Positions 19,501 to 31,079 are shown, counted from the first letter of the stretch. The stretch is 37,617 nucleotides of DNA from Zygnema cylindricum (GCA_037447655.1 JBBHKE010001781.1:293601-331217); one strand, 5' to 3'. Numbers and translations: made by a program. The notes: generated from the letters alone by a model not told the origin.

Positions 19501-21835
19501 TGTGAGGGAGGGATGGAGGGTGGAGGGAGGGAGGGTGAGAAAGAGGGAGGGTGAGAGAGAGGGTAGAAGTGAGAGAAAGAGAGATAGAGCGGAGGGCAGA
19601 TTGGGAGGGAGAGAGGGCAAATTGGGAGGGAGGGAAGGCAAATTGCGAAGGAGGTAGGGAGAATTGGAGGGAGGGAGGGAGGAAAAGAGGGAGGTAAAGT
19701 AGGAGGGAAGGAGGGCAGATTGGGAGAGAGGGAGGGAGGGAGGGAGGAACGGAGGAAGGAAGAAGGGCAGATTAGGAGGGAGGGCAGATTGGGTGGGAAG
19801 GAAGGAGGAGGAAGGAAGGGAGTGAGGGAGGGAGGGAGAGAGAGAGGGAAGGAGAGGAGGGAATAAAGGCAGATTGTGAGGGAGGGAGGGAGAATTGGGA
19901 GGGAGGGAGGGAGGAAGAGAAGGAGGTTGAGGGAATGAGGGCAAATAGGGAGGGAAGGAAGAAGCGAGGGAGTAAAGGAGGGAGGGAGAGAGAGAGAAAG
20001 GAAGAGGAGGGAATGAAGGTAGATTGTGAGGGAGGGAGGGAGAATTTGGAGGGAGGGAGGGAGAGAGGGAGGGAGGGAGAATTGGGAGGGAGGTAAAGGA
20101 GGGAAGGAGGGCAAATTGGGGGGGGAGAGCAAGGGAGGGAGGGAGGCAAGAAAGAAAGATTAGGAGGGAGGGAGGGCAGATTGGGAGGGAGAGAGGGCAG
20201 TTTTAGGAGCGATAGAAAGCAAATTAGGAGGGAGGGAGGGAGGGGGAGAGGGAGGAATGGCTGAATGGGAGGGAGAGAGGGCATTTTGGGAGAGAGGGAG
20301 GGCGGATTGGGAGGGAAGGAAGGAGGAAGGGAGGGTTGAAAGGCAGATTGGAATAGGAGGGAGGGAGTAAGGGAGGGTAAGAGGGAGTGAGGGCAGATCG
20401 AAAAGGAGAGAGGGCAGTTTGGGAGGGAGGGAGGGAGGGAGGCATGCACGAAGGACGGATTAGGAGGGAGGAAGAGCCGATTAGGAGTGAGGGAGGGTAG
20501 GAGGGAGGAAAGGAGGATGGGAGGGAAAGAGGGATAGAGGTAGAGAGGTGGGTAGGGAGAGATATAGGGATGGAGGGAGATAGGGATAGAGGGATAGAGG
20601 GAGAAGGTAAGAGGGGGAGAGAGAGGGATTCGAGGGAGGGAGATTAGGTTGGTAAAGTGGAAGAGAGGGTGAGAGGGTGAGAGGGAGGGAAGGAGGGAGG
20701 GAGGGCAGGTTGGAAGGGAAGGAGAGCAATTTGGGAGAGAGGGAGGCAGGGAGAATTGGGAGGGAGAGAGGTAGGGAGGGAGGGAGGCATGTAAAGCATA
20801 TTAGGAGAGATAGGGTGCAAATTGGGGAGAGGGGAGGGCAATTTGGGAGTTAGGGAGGGAGGGAGGGTGGGAGAGAGAGAGGGAGGGAGAGGAGGGAAGG
20901 AGGGCAGATTGTGAGGGAGGGAGTGAGAATTGGGAGGGAGGGAGTGAGAATTGGGAGGGAGGGAGTGAGAATTGGGAGGGAGGAAGGGAGGGAGGGAGGG
21001 AGTGAGAGAGGGAGGTAGAGAAGGAGGGAAGGATGGCAAATTGGGAGGGAGGGAGGGAGGGAGGGAGGAAAGGGGGGAGGGAAAAAGAGAGGGCAATTTA
21101 AGAAGAGGGAGGGAATATTGGGAGGGAGGGCAGATTGGGAGGGAGGGAGGAAGGGCAGATTGGGAGGGAGGGAGGGAGGGCAGATTAGGAGGGAGGGAGG
21201 GCAGATTAGGAGGGAGGGAGGGCAGATTTGGAGCACGGGAATATAAGTTTGGAGGGAGGGAGGGAGGGAGTGCAAATTGGAAAGGAGGGAGGGAGGAGGT
21301 AGGGAGGGAGGGAGGGAGGCAGGGAGGGAGGGGGTAGGATGGGAGGGAGGGAGGTAGGGAGGGAGGGAGGGAGACAGGGAGGGAGGGAGGGTAGCTTGGG
21401 TGGGAGGGAGGGGAAAGAGAGGAAGGTTGATTGGGTGTGAGGGAGGGATGGAGGGGGGAGGGAGAGAGGGTGATAGGGAGGGTAAAAGTAAGAGAGGGAG
21501 AGAGAGAGTGGAGGGCAGATTGGGAAGGAGAGATGGCAGTTTTGGAGGGAGGAAGGTAGATTGGGAGGTAGGGAGGGAGGGAGGTAGGGTGGGAGATAAG
21601 GATGGAGGGATAGAGCGAGGGAGGGAGAGAGAGATAGGAGGGAGGTAGATTAGATTGCGAGAGAGGGAGGGAGGGAGGCACGAAAGGAATATTAGGAGGG
21701 GAGGCGGATTAGGAGGGAAAGATGGGAGGAGGAAGGGAGAGAGGGAGAGCAAGATGCAGAGGTAGAAAGTGAGTGAGGATGAGATAGGAAGTGGGGGGGG
21801 AGGGAGGTAGGGTGGGAGGTCGACTGGGGAGGAAC
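16553..21835 (+). repeat. 5.3-kb polypurine GGGA-type satellite with higher-order repeats
   Basis: The plus strand is almost wholly G and A, built from GGGAGGGAGGGA runs punctuated by GGCAGATTGGGAGGGA or GCAAATTGGGA. Marker words repeat at long range: GGGAATACAAGTTTGG-like at about 17890, 19333 and 21238; GGTAGCTTGGGTG at about 18010, 19454 and 21391; and GGATGTGAGGGAGGG/GGGTGTGAGGGAGGG at about 18053, 19498 and 21433. This gives a higher-order unit of about 1.44 kb and then 1.9 kb. A local 112-bp unit is doubled at 18597-18830. Runs of three or more G in close succession give strong G-quadruplex potential, and the purine strand bias gives triplex (H-DNA) potential. ORFs of up to 345 codons on the minus strand encode only Leu-Pro-Ser repeats. 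Confidence 0.95.
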
Positions 21836-22438
<603 letters not shown>

Positions 22439-23276
22439 TACAGTAAACTGACAATTCCCAAAATTGCAACCCAAATGACTCAGTAAACCATAAGATATGA
22501 TGTCTGGAAGTTTCCCAAAAATTTCCTTTAGAAAATTATATTCCCAAAACTAGATTCTACAAAATTGGCTAAGTCCTAAGTTATATACTGACAGTGTGTA
22601 TCTTTTGATCTACATTAACTCGGGTAACCGTTTCTATGGTTATTATCTTGACTAATGATAAAGCATCCTACACGTACGTTATTGTACCTTAAAAACCGTA
22701 ATTACTATTTTCTAAAAACCTCATAAATGGAACACTATTTTTTATCACGCTAAACTACAAACTAATGTTATTCAGATATTTACAGACATTGAATTGTACA
22801 CAAAACGTTCTAACCGTACACAAAACGTTCCAAAAGCTTAGTCAGCGGTAACCGCTAAAGTTCAGCTGAATGTGGTCGTGTAGTATGCAGCACCTGAGTG
22901 CTTCGTCACTTGTGGTCCCACGCGAATCACGCTTGTGGTCCCAGGTGAATCGCGTCAGTTGGAACAAATTCGATCGACGATGGTACCGTCGAGCTGTACC
23001 ATATGTTTTCGGAATACTCGGGACAAACCCCTTTCGTCCGATCATGTGAATCGCATCGTTAACTTTTTGACACGTATGGCTGACTGTCGGCGCTAGTCCG
23101 AAAAACCTGCATATGTTATTTCGCCGACACGTGTCCTGCAAAAATACGATACATTCTACTTTACCTTTTGCTACTGTAACGCTAATAAAGGTAAGTATTA
23201 CAGTAGACTACATGGAAAAATATCCTAAGTTATTTTTACCCCTATTGACTGAAATAAAGATTTATAAATTACATCA
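22439..23276 (-). mobile_element. copia LTR (3' LTR of the upstream element, shared with the next copy), about 838 bp
   Basis: On the minus strand it starts TGATGTAATTTATAAATC right after a purine tract (23277-23292) and ends near ...CAGTTTACTG beside a degraded PBS. The start is intact TG; the inner end should be CA but is mutated. About 550 bp of it (22439-22999) is homologous to 27555-28104. ORFs within it are incidental. Confidence 0.75.
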
Positions 23277-23292
23277 CTCCCCTAAATCTTTT
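23277..23292 (-). other. polypurine tract of the copia element
   Basis: The minus strand reads AAAAGATTTAGGGGAG directly before the LTR's TGATG. A purine run at this position primes plus-strand DNA synthesis in LTR retrotransposons. Confidence 0.7.
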
Positions 23293-23299
23293 GACTCAG

Positions 23300-23742
23300 T
23301 TACTCACTTAGTCCAATAGCATCTCTGCAAAACTGTAACTTACGAGCAAGAAGGGCTTTTTTTAACATGTCAGCCACCATCTTCTCATCTCGTAAATAAC
23401 ACAATTTAACAACTTCTGCAAGTATTTTTTCTCTAACAAAGTGAAGTCTAACATTCATGTGTTTGCTCTTAAAGTGATGGCTAGGGTTAGAGGCAATTGC
23501 TATGGCAGCTTGGTTGTCACACCAGATAGCTTGACGACCAGTTTGCATATACTTAAGTTATTGTAAAATGGACTTGACCCATAGGAGCTCTTTGAGGGCG
23601 GAAGCTGCTGCCATATATTCTGACTTCATTGTGGATTGAGCTGTAACTTTTTGTAATTTGCTACTCCAGCATCAAGTTCCATCTCCAATCTTTAGAACGA
23701 AGCTGGTCGTAGATTTCCGGCTTGGCTTGTCCCCATAGCTAG
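23300..23742 (-). pseudogene. copia RNase H domain, broken
   Basis: The last domain of the copia polyprotein; it degrades RNA in the RNA-DNA hybrid. SDASYGDKPSRKS carries the first catalytic Asp, STMKSEYMAAASALKELLW the Glu, and WCDNQAAIAIASNPS the next Asp. The KHIDxR motif usual in copia reads KHMNVRLHF, so its Asp is Asn. An in-frame stop lies in GDGT-stop-CW and another after SILQ. The domain ends GLSE-stop at 23300, just before the polypurine tract. Confidence 0.8.
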
Positions 23743-23749
23743 CATCGCT

Positions 23750-24781
23750 TCACGTCTGGATTATCACCTCTCCTTCGCGAGAACAAGCTTGTGATTTCGA
23801 GTACCTACAAGATATCCCAACACTCTTTACGCTGCTTCCCAGTCTAAGATTCTGCAGACTTCTACTCAAGACTCCCATAGCTGCTGCAATGTTAGGTCTC
23901 GTACAATTCATAAAATATATAAGACTTCTAACTACCTGTCTATATGGCTTTAAAGCCATAAACTCTTCCTCACTTGTCTCTAGACTCTCACCAACAATTA
24001 TGCCTGAATCTGTATCAATTCCTTCCAATTTCTGTCTAAATTCCATGGGAGTTATAGATCCTTTCACATCTTTCATTTCAAATCTTTGTAGCTTGTTACC
24101 TATTGCTTTATTCTGAGTTAGCAAAATTAGCCTTTTGTTTTGTCTCTTTCTACTTGTATTGCTAAAATGTATTTGAACTCACCGAGGTCTTTCATCTCGA
24201 ACCTAGACCTTAAAGCCGCTTTGATGCGATTTATTTCATCCATTGACTTACTATTAATAATAAATCATCCACATATACAGCAATTTTTATTACCCCATCC
24301 TCTCTTTGTTGAACATATACAGAATGATCTAAGTTTATTCTCTTAAAACCTAGCTTAGTCAAAAACTCATCTAACTTTTGATTCCACTAAAGCGGGCTTG
24401 TTTTAGCCCATACAAAGATTTCATCAATTTACACACTAATATTTCATTTCCCTTTTTCAACGTTCATTCATGTTGTTTTATATAAATGGTTTCTTCTAAT
24501 TCTCCATGCAAGAAAGCAATTTTAACATCTATTTGTTGTATTTCTATATTCTTTATAGCCGCTAGACTTAGCAAAATTGTGACAGTGGGAAATCTGATAA
24601 GTGGGGAGAAGGATTCATCAAAGTACATACTTTCTTTTTGATTATATCCCTTGGCCACTAGTCTGGCCTTATACCTTTCGATGGTGTTGTTCGGGTTCAG
24701 CTTCACCTTGAATACCCATTTGCTACTGATGGCTTTCCTACCCGGAGAAAGATTCACCAACTCCCATGTATGTGCCTCCAT
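23750..24781 (-). pseudogene. copia reverse transcriptase domain, broken
   Basis: SSKWVFKVKLNPNNTIERYK and ARLVAKGYNQ form the usual copia RT opening. QIDVKIAFLHGELEETIYIK includes the first catalytic Asp (about 24527-24529). After a stop and frameshifts KSLYGLKQARF follows, then YVDDLLLI with both active-site Asp at 24264-24275. The stretch YRQVVRSLIYFMNCTRPNIA (about 23830-23930) is the connection region (usually YR.LVGSLIYL..TRPDI). At least several stops and frame changes separate these parts. Confidence 0.85.
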
Positions 24782-24789
24782 AATGGACT

Positions 24790-26670
24790 TTATTTCAACG
24801 TTTGCCGCCTCGGTCCACTGATTTCTTTTACGAGATGAGAAGGCCTCCTGGATTGTTAGAGGCTCTTTTGTAGCTGTAAAAAAAATAAAGTGACAGTTTG
24901 CTTGCAGACAGCTGCTAGATCTCTTTCCTCCGGAAATTCAGAAGCTGAGATTGTCGGCAACCTCTGATTTCGCTGTTTAGTTTGAACCGTAACTTGATCT
25001 GGTACAGAATGTGTAGTAGTTCCTTCCATCTGAGGTGTAGCTTCTGGTGAAGCATCCTGTAAAGGTACCAGAGGAACTGAAAGAAGTGGTGTCCCACTTG
25101 ACGGTGGAAAGAAGACTCGCTGCGTATGGTGAAAAATGACATATTTTTGCTTTTCCTTTGCCGGTTAATCTGGCACTTTAAACAGGTCAACCAAATCCTG
25201 TTCATCTTTAATCTGAATATTTCTAGAAACAATCACTTTCTGTTTCTCAAGTACAAAAACCCTATTTCTTTTCGCATTATCATCATACCCCATGAAAATC
25301 CTAAGTAAGCTTTTAGGCTCCATTTTCCATCTATCTTGTGAAGTATCTAAAATAAAACACTTGCTGCCAAAGATCTTAAAGTGACTAACCTCAGGTTTTT
25401 CCCCTGTCGAAAGTTCATAAGGTGTAGTGCTAACTGACCTAGAAGCAATTCTATTTTCAATATAAACTGCACAGTTAAGTGCTTCAGCCCAGAATTTCAA
25501 ATCTAGCCCTTTATCTGTAAGCATGGACCAAGCACTCTCAGTCACTCTCCTATTTAATCTCTCAGAAACACCATTTTGTTCCGCTGCATAGGAAACTAGA
25601 ACATTGTGATTGATACCTTCCTAAAAGAGAAATTCTTCGAATTCATTCGATGTGTATTCTCTGCTGTTGTCCGATATTAGGGCCAATATTGAAACTCCAT
25701 GAAGCTTTTCCGCCCACGCTTTGTAGTGTTTCAAGTGAGTAAACACTTCACTTTTATGTTACATGAAGTAAACTTTGGTGTACGTCCAGTAATCATCTGT
25801 AAATGTGACCATATAGTGGACCCCTTTAGCCGAAGCCACTTGTGAAGGACCAAGAACATCAAAATGGATGAGCTGCAGAACTTTTTCCGATCTATGGTCT
25901 GTTTCCTGTGGAAATGGCAATTTGTGGATTTTGCCAAGTGAACAACCATCATATGTTTTTATAGGATGAGATGTGAGAGAAACCCCATCAACTTTTCCCG
26001 AATTCACCATTTTCTTTAGACTATCATAATTCATGTGTCTTAATCTCTTATGCCACAACTCATTATCAGATTCAACACTAGAGTAGAGAACATCATTTTC
26101 CTTATATTCAGCCATGTCCATCCGGTAGATTTTGTTCGCATCTCTATATCCTGTAACTGCGACTTTCCCTTTCTTGCTAACAACCTGTCTACCTCTTTTC
26201 ACAACTTCTTCAAAGCTTTTGCTCTCCACTAATGATGTAGAAAAAATATTTTTCTGAAATTCTGGAATATACTGAACATTGTGAAAGGTTCTCTCTACTG
26301 ACTTTTCCCCCAAATCTACCATCAATGATAAATCACCGTGAGCTGAGGTTTGAACACTTATGCCGCAAGAATAGTAGATACTATTTGGAGATGTTTGCTG
26401 CATATTCGTAAAAGTCGCCTTGTTCCAACACATGTGGGCAGATGCTCTTGTGTCTATGATCCATCTTGCATCTTTTGAAACCTCCATGGAAACCGATATA
26501 GCAAATAAATGCGCCTCTTTTTGCTCATTGAAGCTGACAGACTCATGTGTATCAGTTGCAGAAGTTGAAAAAAGAGCATTTCCACGAGAAGGATTTCCAG
26601 AAAAACCTTTGTGATTCTGGCTCTGTTGCCAACCTGGCCTGTATAAACCTGTCTCATTAGCCTTCTTCAA
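24790..26670 (-). pseudogene. copia protease and integrase, broken
   Basis: The frame starting at 26670 continues from gag. ARWIIDTRASAHMC is the protease active site with Arg where DTG/DSG needs Gly. LWHKRLRHMNYDSLKKMV and YDGCSLGK form the H-H-C-C zinc-binding site with one Cys replaced by Tyr. Integrase catalytic acids are visible: HFDVLGP, SDNSREY and QNGVSERLNR. Stops occur after KVYFM and after EEFLF. The downstream part, from ESAWSMLTDKGLDLKFWAEA to LEKQKVIVSRNIQIKDEQ, is the usual integrase C-terminal linker. It cuts retroelement cDNA into the genome in active relatives. This copy is dead. Confidence 0.85.
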
Positions 26671-26679
26671 TTTATGATA

Positions 26680-27471
26680 GTACTAGTATCCATGACCCTT
26701 CTCAGAAAAATAGAAACAAGTAGTAGTAGATGGCCTATTCTGCCTCTGATTAAAGTGATTCTGATTTTGGTTTAACTGATTCTTATTCTGATTAAACTGA
26801 TTTGTTTTGTCACAGTTTGTTCCAAATGCTTCAACCTTTCTTTTTCCCTCAAGAAGTTTAGTAATTTTTTCTTCCTCCAATATAAGATTGTACGCTAACT
26901 GAAATGGCCAACTAGCTTTATCATGACTTTTTCATTGAACAGACACACCCTTCATACTACTAGAGAGACCTCTAATAAGGAAAGTTGCTTGTTGAAACTC
27001 AGGAAATGACCCCCCAACAGAAGGGTGGGCATCAATGAGCTCGCGAAAATTGTCACAATACTCAACCATAGTTCCCCCCGTGTATTTATATCCCCAAATT
27101 TTTTCAGCCACGAAGAGTTTTTCCTTAACATTCGTTTTCTCAAAAACAGAATTGTGGGATGTCCAAATCTCCCTCGCCTTCTTTATTTTTAGTCAAGACG
27201 TGACCAAATTTTCTGAAATACAAAGAATTAGATTGTTCATTGCCATTGAATTCTTTTTTGCCCAAGTTGGATCTGTTTCATCAAGGGAGCTATCCAACAC
27301 CCCCAATAAGTCAGCAGTTTCAAACGACGATTCATCCATTGCCGCCCTGTACGCATACTTTAGGCCATTGAAGATAGGAATTCTTGACGAAAGGCCCATA
27401 ACCTGTTGTTCTACAACCACCGTTGCAGGCTGAGAACCAGCAGTAGTTGTGGAAGTAGATATGAAAAACAT
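26680..27471 (-). pseudogene. copia gag, broken
   Basis: The likely start at 27471 reads MFFISTSTTTAGSQPATVVV and is followed by RIPIFNG. After a stop at 27193 the frame shifts: KAREIWTSHNSVFEKTNVKE, WGYKYTGGTMVEYCDNFREL, FLIRGLSSSMKGVSVQ-stop and LAYNLILEEEKITKLLEGKR. An Asn/Gln-rich linker of NQNKNQLNQNQ type leads to the zinc knuckle, which reads CFYFSEKGHGY-stop-YY: the second and fourth Cys are Phe and Tyr. Gag forms the virus-like particle in active elements. Confidence 0.8.
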
Positions 27472-27540
27472 CAAAAACACACAATTCCACCACAAATTAG
27501 AACTGACACAAAATATGACCCACAAACATATGCTTCAAAT

Positions 27541-27553
27541 CACAATGATACCA
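27541..27553 (-). other. primer-binding site
   Basis: The minus strand reads TGGTATCATTGTG. Its first eight bases match the TGGTATCAGAGC site complementary to plant initiator methionine tRNA, used by most copia elements. One spacer base separates it from the LTR end CA (27555-27556). Confidence 0.75.
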
Positions 27554-27554
27554 A

Positions 27555-28104
27555 TGTGTAAACTGACAATTCACCCTTGTTCCAAATGACTTAGTAAACC
27601 ATAAGATATGATGTCTGGAAGTTTCCTAAAAACTTCCCTTAGAAAATCATATTCCCGACTGTATACTACAAAATTGACTAAGTCATAAGTTATATACTCA
27701 CAGTGTGTATCTACTGCTCTACACTAATTCGGGTAACCGTTAATACGGTTATTATCGTGACTAACGACAAAGCTTTTTACACATAGGTTATTGTACCTCA
27801 AAAACCCTAATATTTATTTTCTAAAAACTTGATCAATGGAACACTATTTTTTATCACACTAAACTACAAACTAATGTTATTCAGATATTTACGGACATTT
27901 AACCGTACACAAAACATTCTTACCGTACACAAAACGTTCCAAATGCTTAGTTAGTGGTAACAGCTAAAGTCCAGCCGAATGTGGTCGTGTAGTACGAAGC
28001 ACCTGAATGCTTTGTCACTTGTGGTCTCACGCGAATCACGCTTGAGTCCCAGGTGAATCGCGTCCGTTGGAACAAATTCGATCGACGATCGGACCGTCGA
28101 GCTA
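27555..28104 (-). mobile_element. truncated 5' LTR of the copia element
   Basis: The inner end (...TTTACACA on the minus strand) is intact next to the PBS. Homology to the lower LTR (22439-22999) is clear throughout. At GAGCTATA (28101-28105) it stops and AT-rich microsatellite begins. About 280 bp of the LTR, its outer part, is missing. Many substitutions separate the two LTRs, so the insertion is old. Confidence 0.8.
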
Positions 28105-28139
28105 TAATATATATATATGTACTATGTATATATATATTC

Positions 28140-28176
<37 letters not shown>

Positions 28177-28209
28177 TATAAATATATATACGTTTACATA
28201 TATATATGT
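28105..28209. repeat. AT-rich imperfect microsatellite
   Basis: (TA)n interspersed with TTCATATG and ACGTTTACA. It replaces the missing outer part of the 5' LTR and lies between the two copia fragments. Confidence 0.9.
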
Positions 28210-28219
28210 AGGTAGCTTA

Positions 28220-29245
28220 GAGGCCTTTGGTGGGGAGGGTGTTTATTCTCTCTCGCTTTCTGATTCGGTATCCTCTGGTACCTTGGTATCATGCTCGATT
28301 TTTCGTCACTTAAGGACCACATTGAGGGTGAGTTGTTAATTTTTTTCGTGTGGCTATCCCTGTCTTTAGTTTGCGTTAGTTCTCTGAACTTAATGTTTTT
28401 GGTAATTGTGATTGTGTTTGTCTTCTTGTTTGGAATGCGATAGGCCTTGCATTGTTTGTCATATCCGATGAAAATCCCCTTTATTGCTTTAGGCGCTAGC
28501 TTCTTTCCTTGATTGTTGTGGTTGAAAGCATAGGCTTTGCTACCAATGACTTTGAGGTGTGATAGATTAAGACGCCTGCCGTGCCACTTTTCTCATGGGA
28601 TTGAATTTTCTAACGCCCTCGTCGGGCATCAATTTTGAGGTATTTTGCTGTGCAGACTACTTCTCCACAAAAGTGAGAGGCTACTGTGTGCGTTGCCATC
28701 ATGCTTTGCGGCATTTCTAAGTGTGTTCGATTCATACGTTCTGCTACACAATTCTGTTGTGGAGTTCCTGGTATTTTCAATTGGTGTTCGATCATTTATG
28801 AGGTAAGGAATTCTTTAAACTCGACAGACAAATATTCTCCTCCGTTGTCGCTTCCTAAGCACTTGATTTTTGTATCATGTTTTTTCTCAGCCATTGCTTT
28901 GAATGCTTTAAACTTCTCAAATACCTCGCTTTTCTGTTCGAGAAGGTACGTGTGAGTCATCCGAGAGAAGTCATCAATAATGGTGACCAACTATCTTCTC
29001 CCACTGCATGAGGGCACTTTTGGTGGGCCCCTTACATCTGAGTGAATTAGTTCAAGCGGGCAAGTAGCCCTCGTTCCTCCGAATTTGGGAAATTGAAGAC
29101 AATGGGATTTCCCCATCTAGCAACCGTGGCAATGTTCTTTGAAATCTGTGATAGAGGTAAGATTTTTTTCGTTAGCCATGTTGCTTGCTATTAGTTTCTT
29201 CATTCTATCGGTGTGGAGGTGGCCGAATCGCATGTGCAAAAGGAG
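28220..29245 (-). pseudogene. second copia element: integrase, broken
   Basis: A different copia lineage from the element above. Reading the minus strand, MRFGHLHTDRMKKLI and EHCHGC give the H-H-C-C site. LIHSDVRGP, KCLGSDNGGEYLS and VAERMNRT hold the three catalytic acids, so all three are present. Stops follow CHGC, GRR and EFLTS, and NGVAER reads NCVAER. The C-terminal linker LSHLKVIGSKAYAFNH and IKGIFIGYDKQCKAYR is readable to about 28410. No reverse transcriptase follows; the element is truncated near the AT-rich tract. Confidence 0.8.
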
Positions 29246-29817
29246 TTAGTTGTATGTTGGTTGTATAGGCTTATCAATCTTCTTTTTGTTGATTATAGTT
29301 TCTTTTCTAACATCATATTCTTTGATCTCCTCTTTCTCTTTGGTGTTTTCTCCTTGTGATGGAAGAACACCTCGGGCTGCGAGAGCTAAGGATTGAGGCT
29401 TCGGGCTGCACTTCAGCCGATATGTGCGTTTTACCATTCTCTCTTTTTCCGCGATGGTAAGTCCGTTTCTCACTAGTTTTATCTTTACTTTTTCTTGCCA
29501 GATCGGGATGATTCCGTTGTCTTCAACTTGGGGAATGGAGTAGGGGTTACGTTTGAAGTTGAGAACATAAATCACATTTTTGATTGTGCAGAAACCAATC
29601 TGCTATTTACTAACGCCTCAAAATCAATGTCTCTTTTTCTTGTGTAGAGTGACGTGTGATTGTCTCCCATGTATACGCCGGAGCGAGGACTCTCGTTGAA
29701 GTTGGAGAACCACTCTCGGCGGTAGCACATGTGTTAGGAAGCCTCGGTGTCCACCATCCAATCGTTGTTGTTGATCGATAAGGTGGACGCTATCATACCT
29801 GGCGATTGGACGATTGT
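29246..29817 (-). pseudogene. second copia element: protease region, broken
   Basis: WMVDTEAS-stop-HMCYRREWF (about 29710-29780) is the protease active site. It reads DTE where copia has D-S/T-G, and a stop codon falls directly after EAS. NESPRSGVYMGDNHTS and a longer frame to TIINKKKIDKPIQPTYN (29575-29246) continue to the integrase. A run of about 22 T (29817-29838) separates it from gag. Confidence 0.7.
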
Positions 29818-29852
29818 TTTTTTTTTTTTTTTTTTTTCTTTAGCTTTGATTC

Positions 29853-30364
29853 GTCAACCTTGTCGTGTTGCTTGTCATAATTGTATTTTCGGCAAACAGA
29901 GATGAAGTGTCAAAGCTTGTGGTAGTAGAAACACTTTTTGTCTTTCTTTTGTCGATTTTGACTCTCTCGTTTGTCTTTCTCCTTGTGGGGAAATCTCCTT
30001 TTTCCAAATGGGAACGCGGAGCTTTCGCCATTGAGCTCACGATTGGACATGATTTGAGTGTTGAACTCGTCTTTCAAGAGAGCTTCGACAACCTAATTTT
30101 ATTTCCAAGTCGTGGCGTTCGATCGATCAAGTCACGTGAGTATTGGTTTGTACTCAACGGGCAGGGATAAGATAAGAATGTGATCTTGGTGTCCATGGGA
30201 AAAATGAAATCGACAACGTCGGCTTCAGCCAAGAGCTTAGGGTAATGTGAGGTGTAAGCCTCCATCGATGTGTCGTCTTGGTAGATAATGGTCATGAGTG
30301 ATTTGCCAGCTTGATTCGTGTAGTGATTCCTCAAAGATTGTGGGTCGTCGCGAGCAACTCCCAA
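29853..30364 (-). pseudogene. second copia element: gag C-terminal half, broken
   Basis: DDPQSLRNHYTNQAGKSLMT and LKDEFNTQIMSNRELNGESS are gag-like. A basic KDKRESQNRQKKDKK leads to the zinc knuckle CFYYHKL-stop-HFISVC, where the second Cys is Tyr and a stop replaces the Gly before His. Above 30370 the similarity ends abruptly and plus-strand retropepsin-like sequence begins, so this gag is cut there. Confidence 0.65.
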
Positions 30365-30383
30365 ATTTCCGTAGAAGATGTGA

Positions 30384-30717
30384 GGGCGTTGTAACTAAAC
30401 CGTAGTCTATAGTTATTCAGCCGGTTACCGCGGATGAGCGCCGTGATCTTGATCCTCATATCAGTTTCTTGGAGAATTACCAAAAGTCCTTCTATATTAA
30501 TGGTGTTGCTTGTTCTCTCCATCTCATGGACATTAGAGCCAAACTCGTGATCTTCGGATCCGGATTCGCGCTCAAGCTTAGTCTGACCGCAGACAAGCTT
30601 CAAGCCACGGCTACTCGGCTTCTCACTTAAGCCGGTACCACGAAACCGGTGCTTGGAATCACCAAGGATCTGCTCACCTTTCGACAATGTTCTGGTAGCC
30701 ACTAGGCTTCACGGTCT
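30384..30717 (+). pseudogene. retropepsin-like coding fragment, copy A
   Basis: About 330 bp homologous to 31495-31806 in the same orientation, about 1.1 kb apart. The plus-strand frame reads MDIRAKLVIFGSGFALKLSL, then TADKLQATATRLLT-stop-AGT and KPVLGITKDLLTF. In copy B the start of this segment is NSGAKRVIFGS. Taken together this fits a retropepsin D-S-G-A active site damaged differently in each copy. The alignment ends at GGTAGCCACTAGGC. The flanking minus-strand gag is unrelated, so it is a separate element piece. Confidence 0.5.
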
Positions 30718-30797
30718 GGGCGTATTCCTTACAGTAGTTAAGGTCTAGGATTTCGAATAAAGAAAACAAAACCAGAAAATGCAAAATACAACAATAA

Positions 30798-31076
30798 AAA
30801 TCTGTGGAGAATCAGAGATAACCAGATTCCGGCACCCCGACTGCAGAAAATTAGAACAGGAAAACAAGCAATGAAAATTTGTAGAGAATGTGAAATAACT
30901 GAATTATAACAAACAAGTAAAAATAGCAACAAAAAAATACAAGAAAACACATTAAAAATCTGCACAAAATTTGAGAAAACCGGATATTGACACACTTATA
31001 ACCGATTGCAAAAAATGATAATAGAAAACAAACAATTGGAAACTATAGAGAATCCGAAATAACCGGATTCTAGCAA
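30798..31076. repeat. four degenerate tandem units of about 80 bp
   Basis: A core like AAAATCTGTGGAGAATC.GA, then ATAACCGGATTC, occurs at about 30798, 30873, 30954 and 31038, each followed by A-rich spacer. It lies between the two retropepsin-like copies. Confidence 0.5.
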
Positions 31077-31079
31077 ACC

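Noticed and set aside
16535-21752. Many long minus-strand ORFs (up to 345 codons) of Leu-Pro-Ser repeats
   Set aside because: They are direct translations of the purine satellite, open in several frames at once, with no start context or domain. Composition explains them.
16553-21835. Possible CRISPR array
   Set aside because: Repeats are simple purine runs without conserved unit length, unique spacers or cas genes, in a eukaryotic context.
22842-23141. 99-codon minus-strand ORF
   Set aside because: It lies within the copia LTR and has no domain; the LTR explains the sequence.
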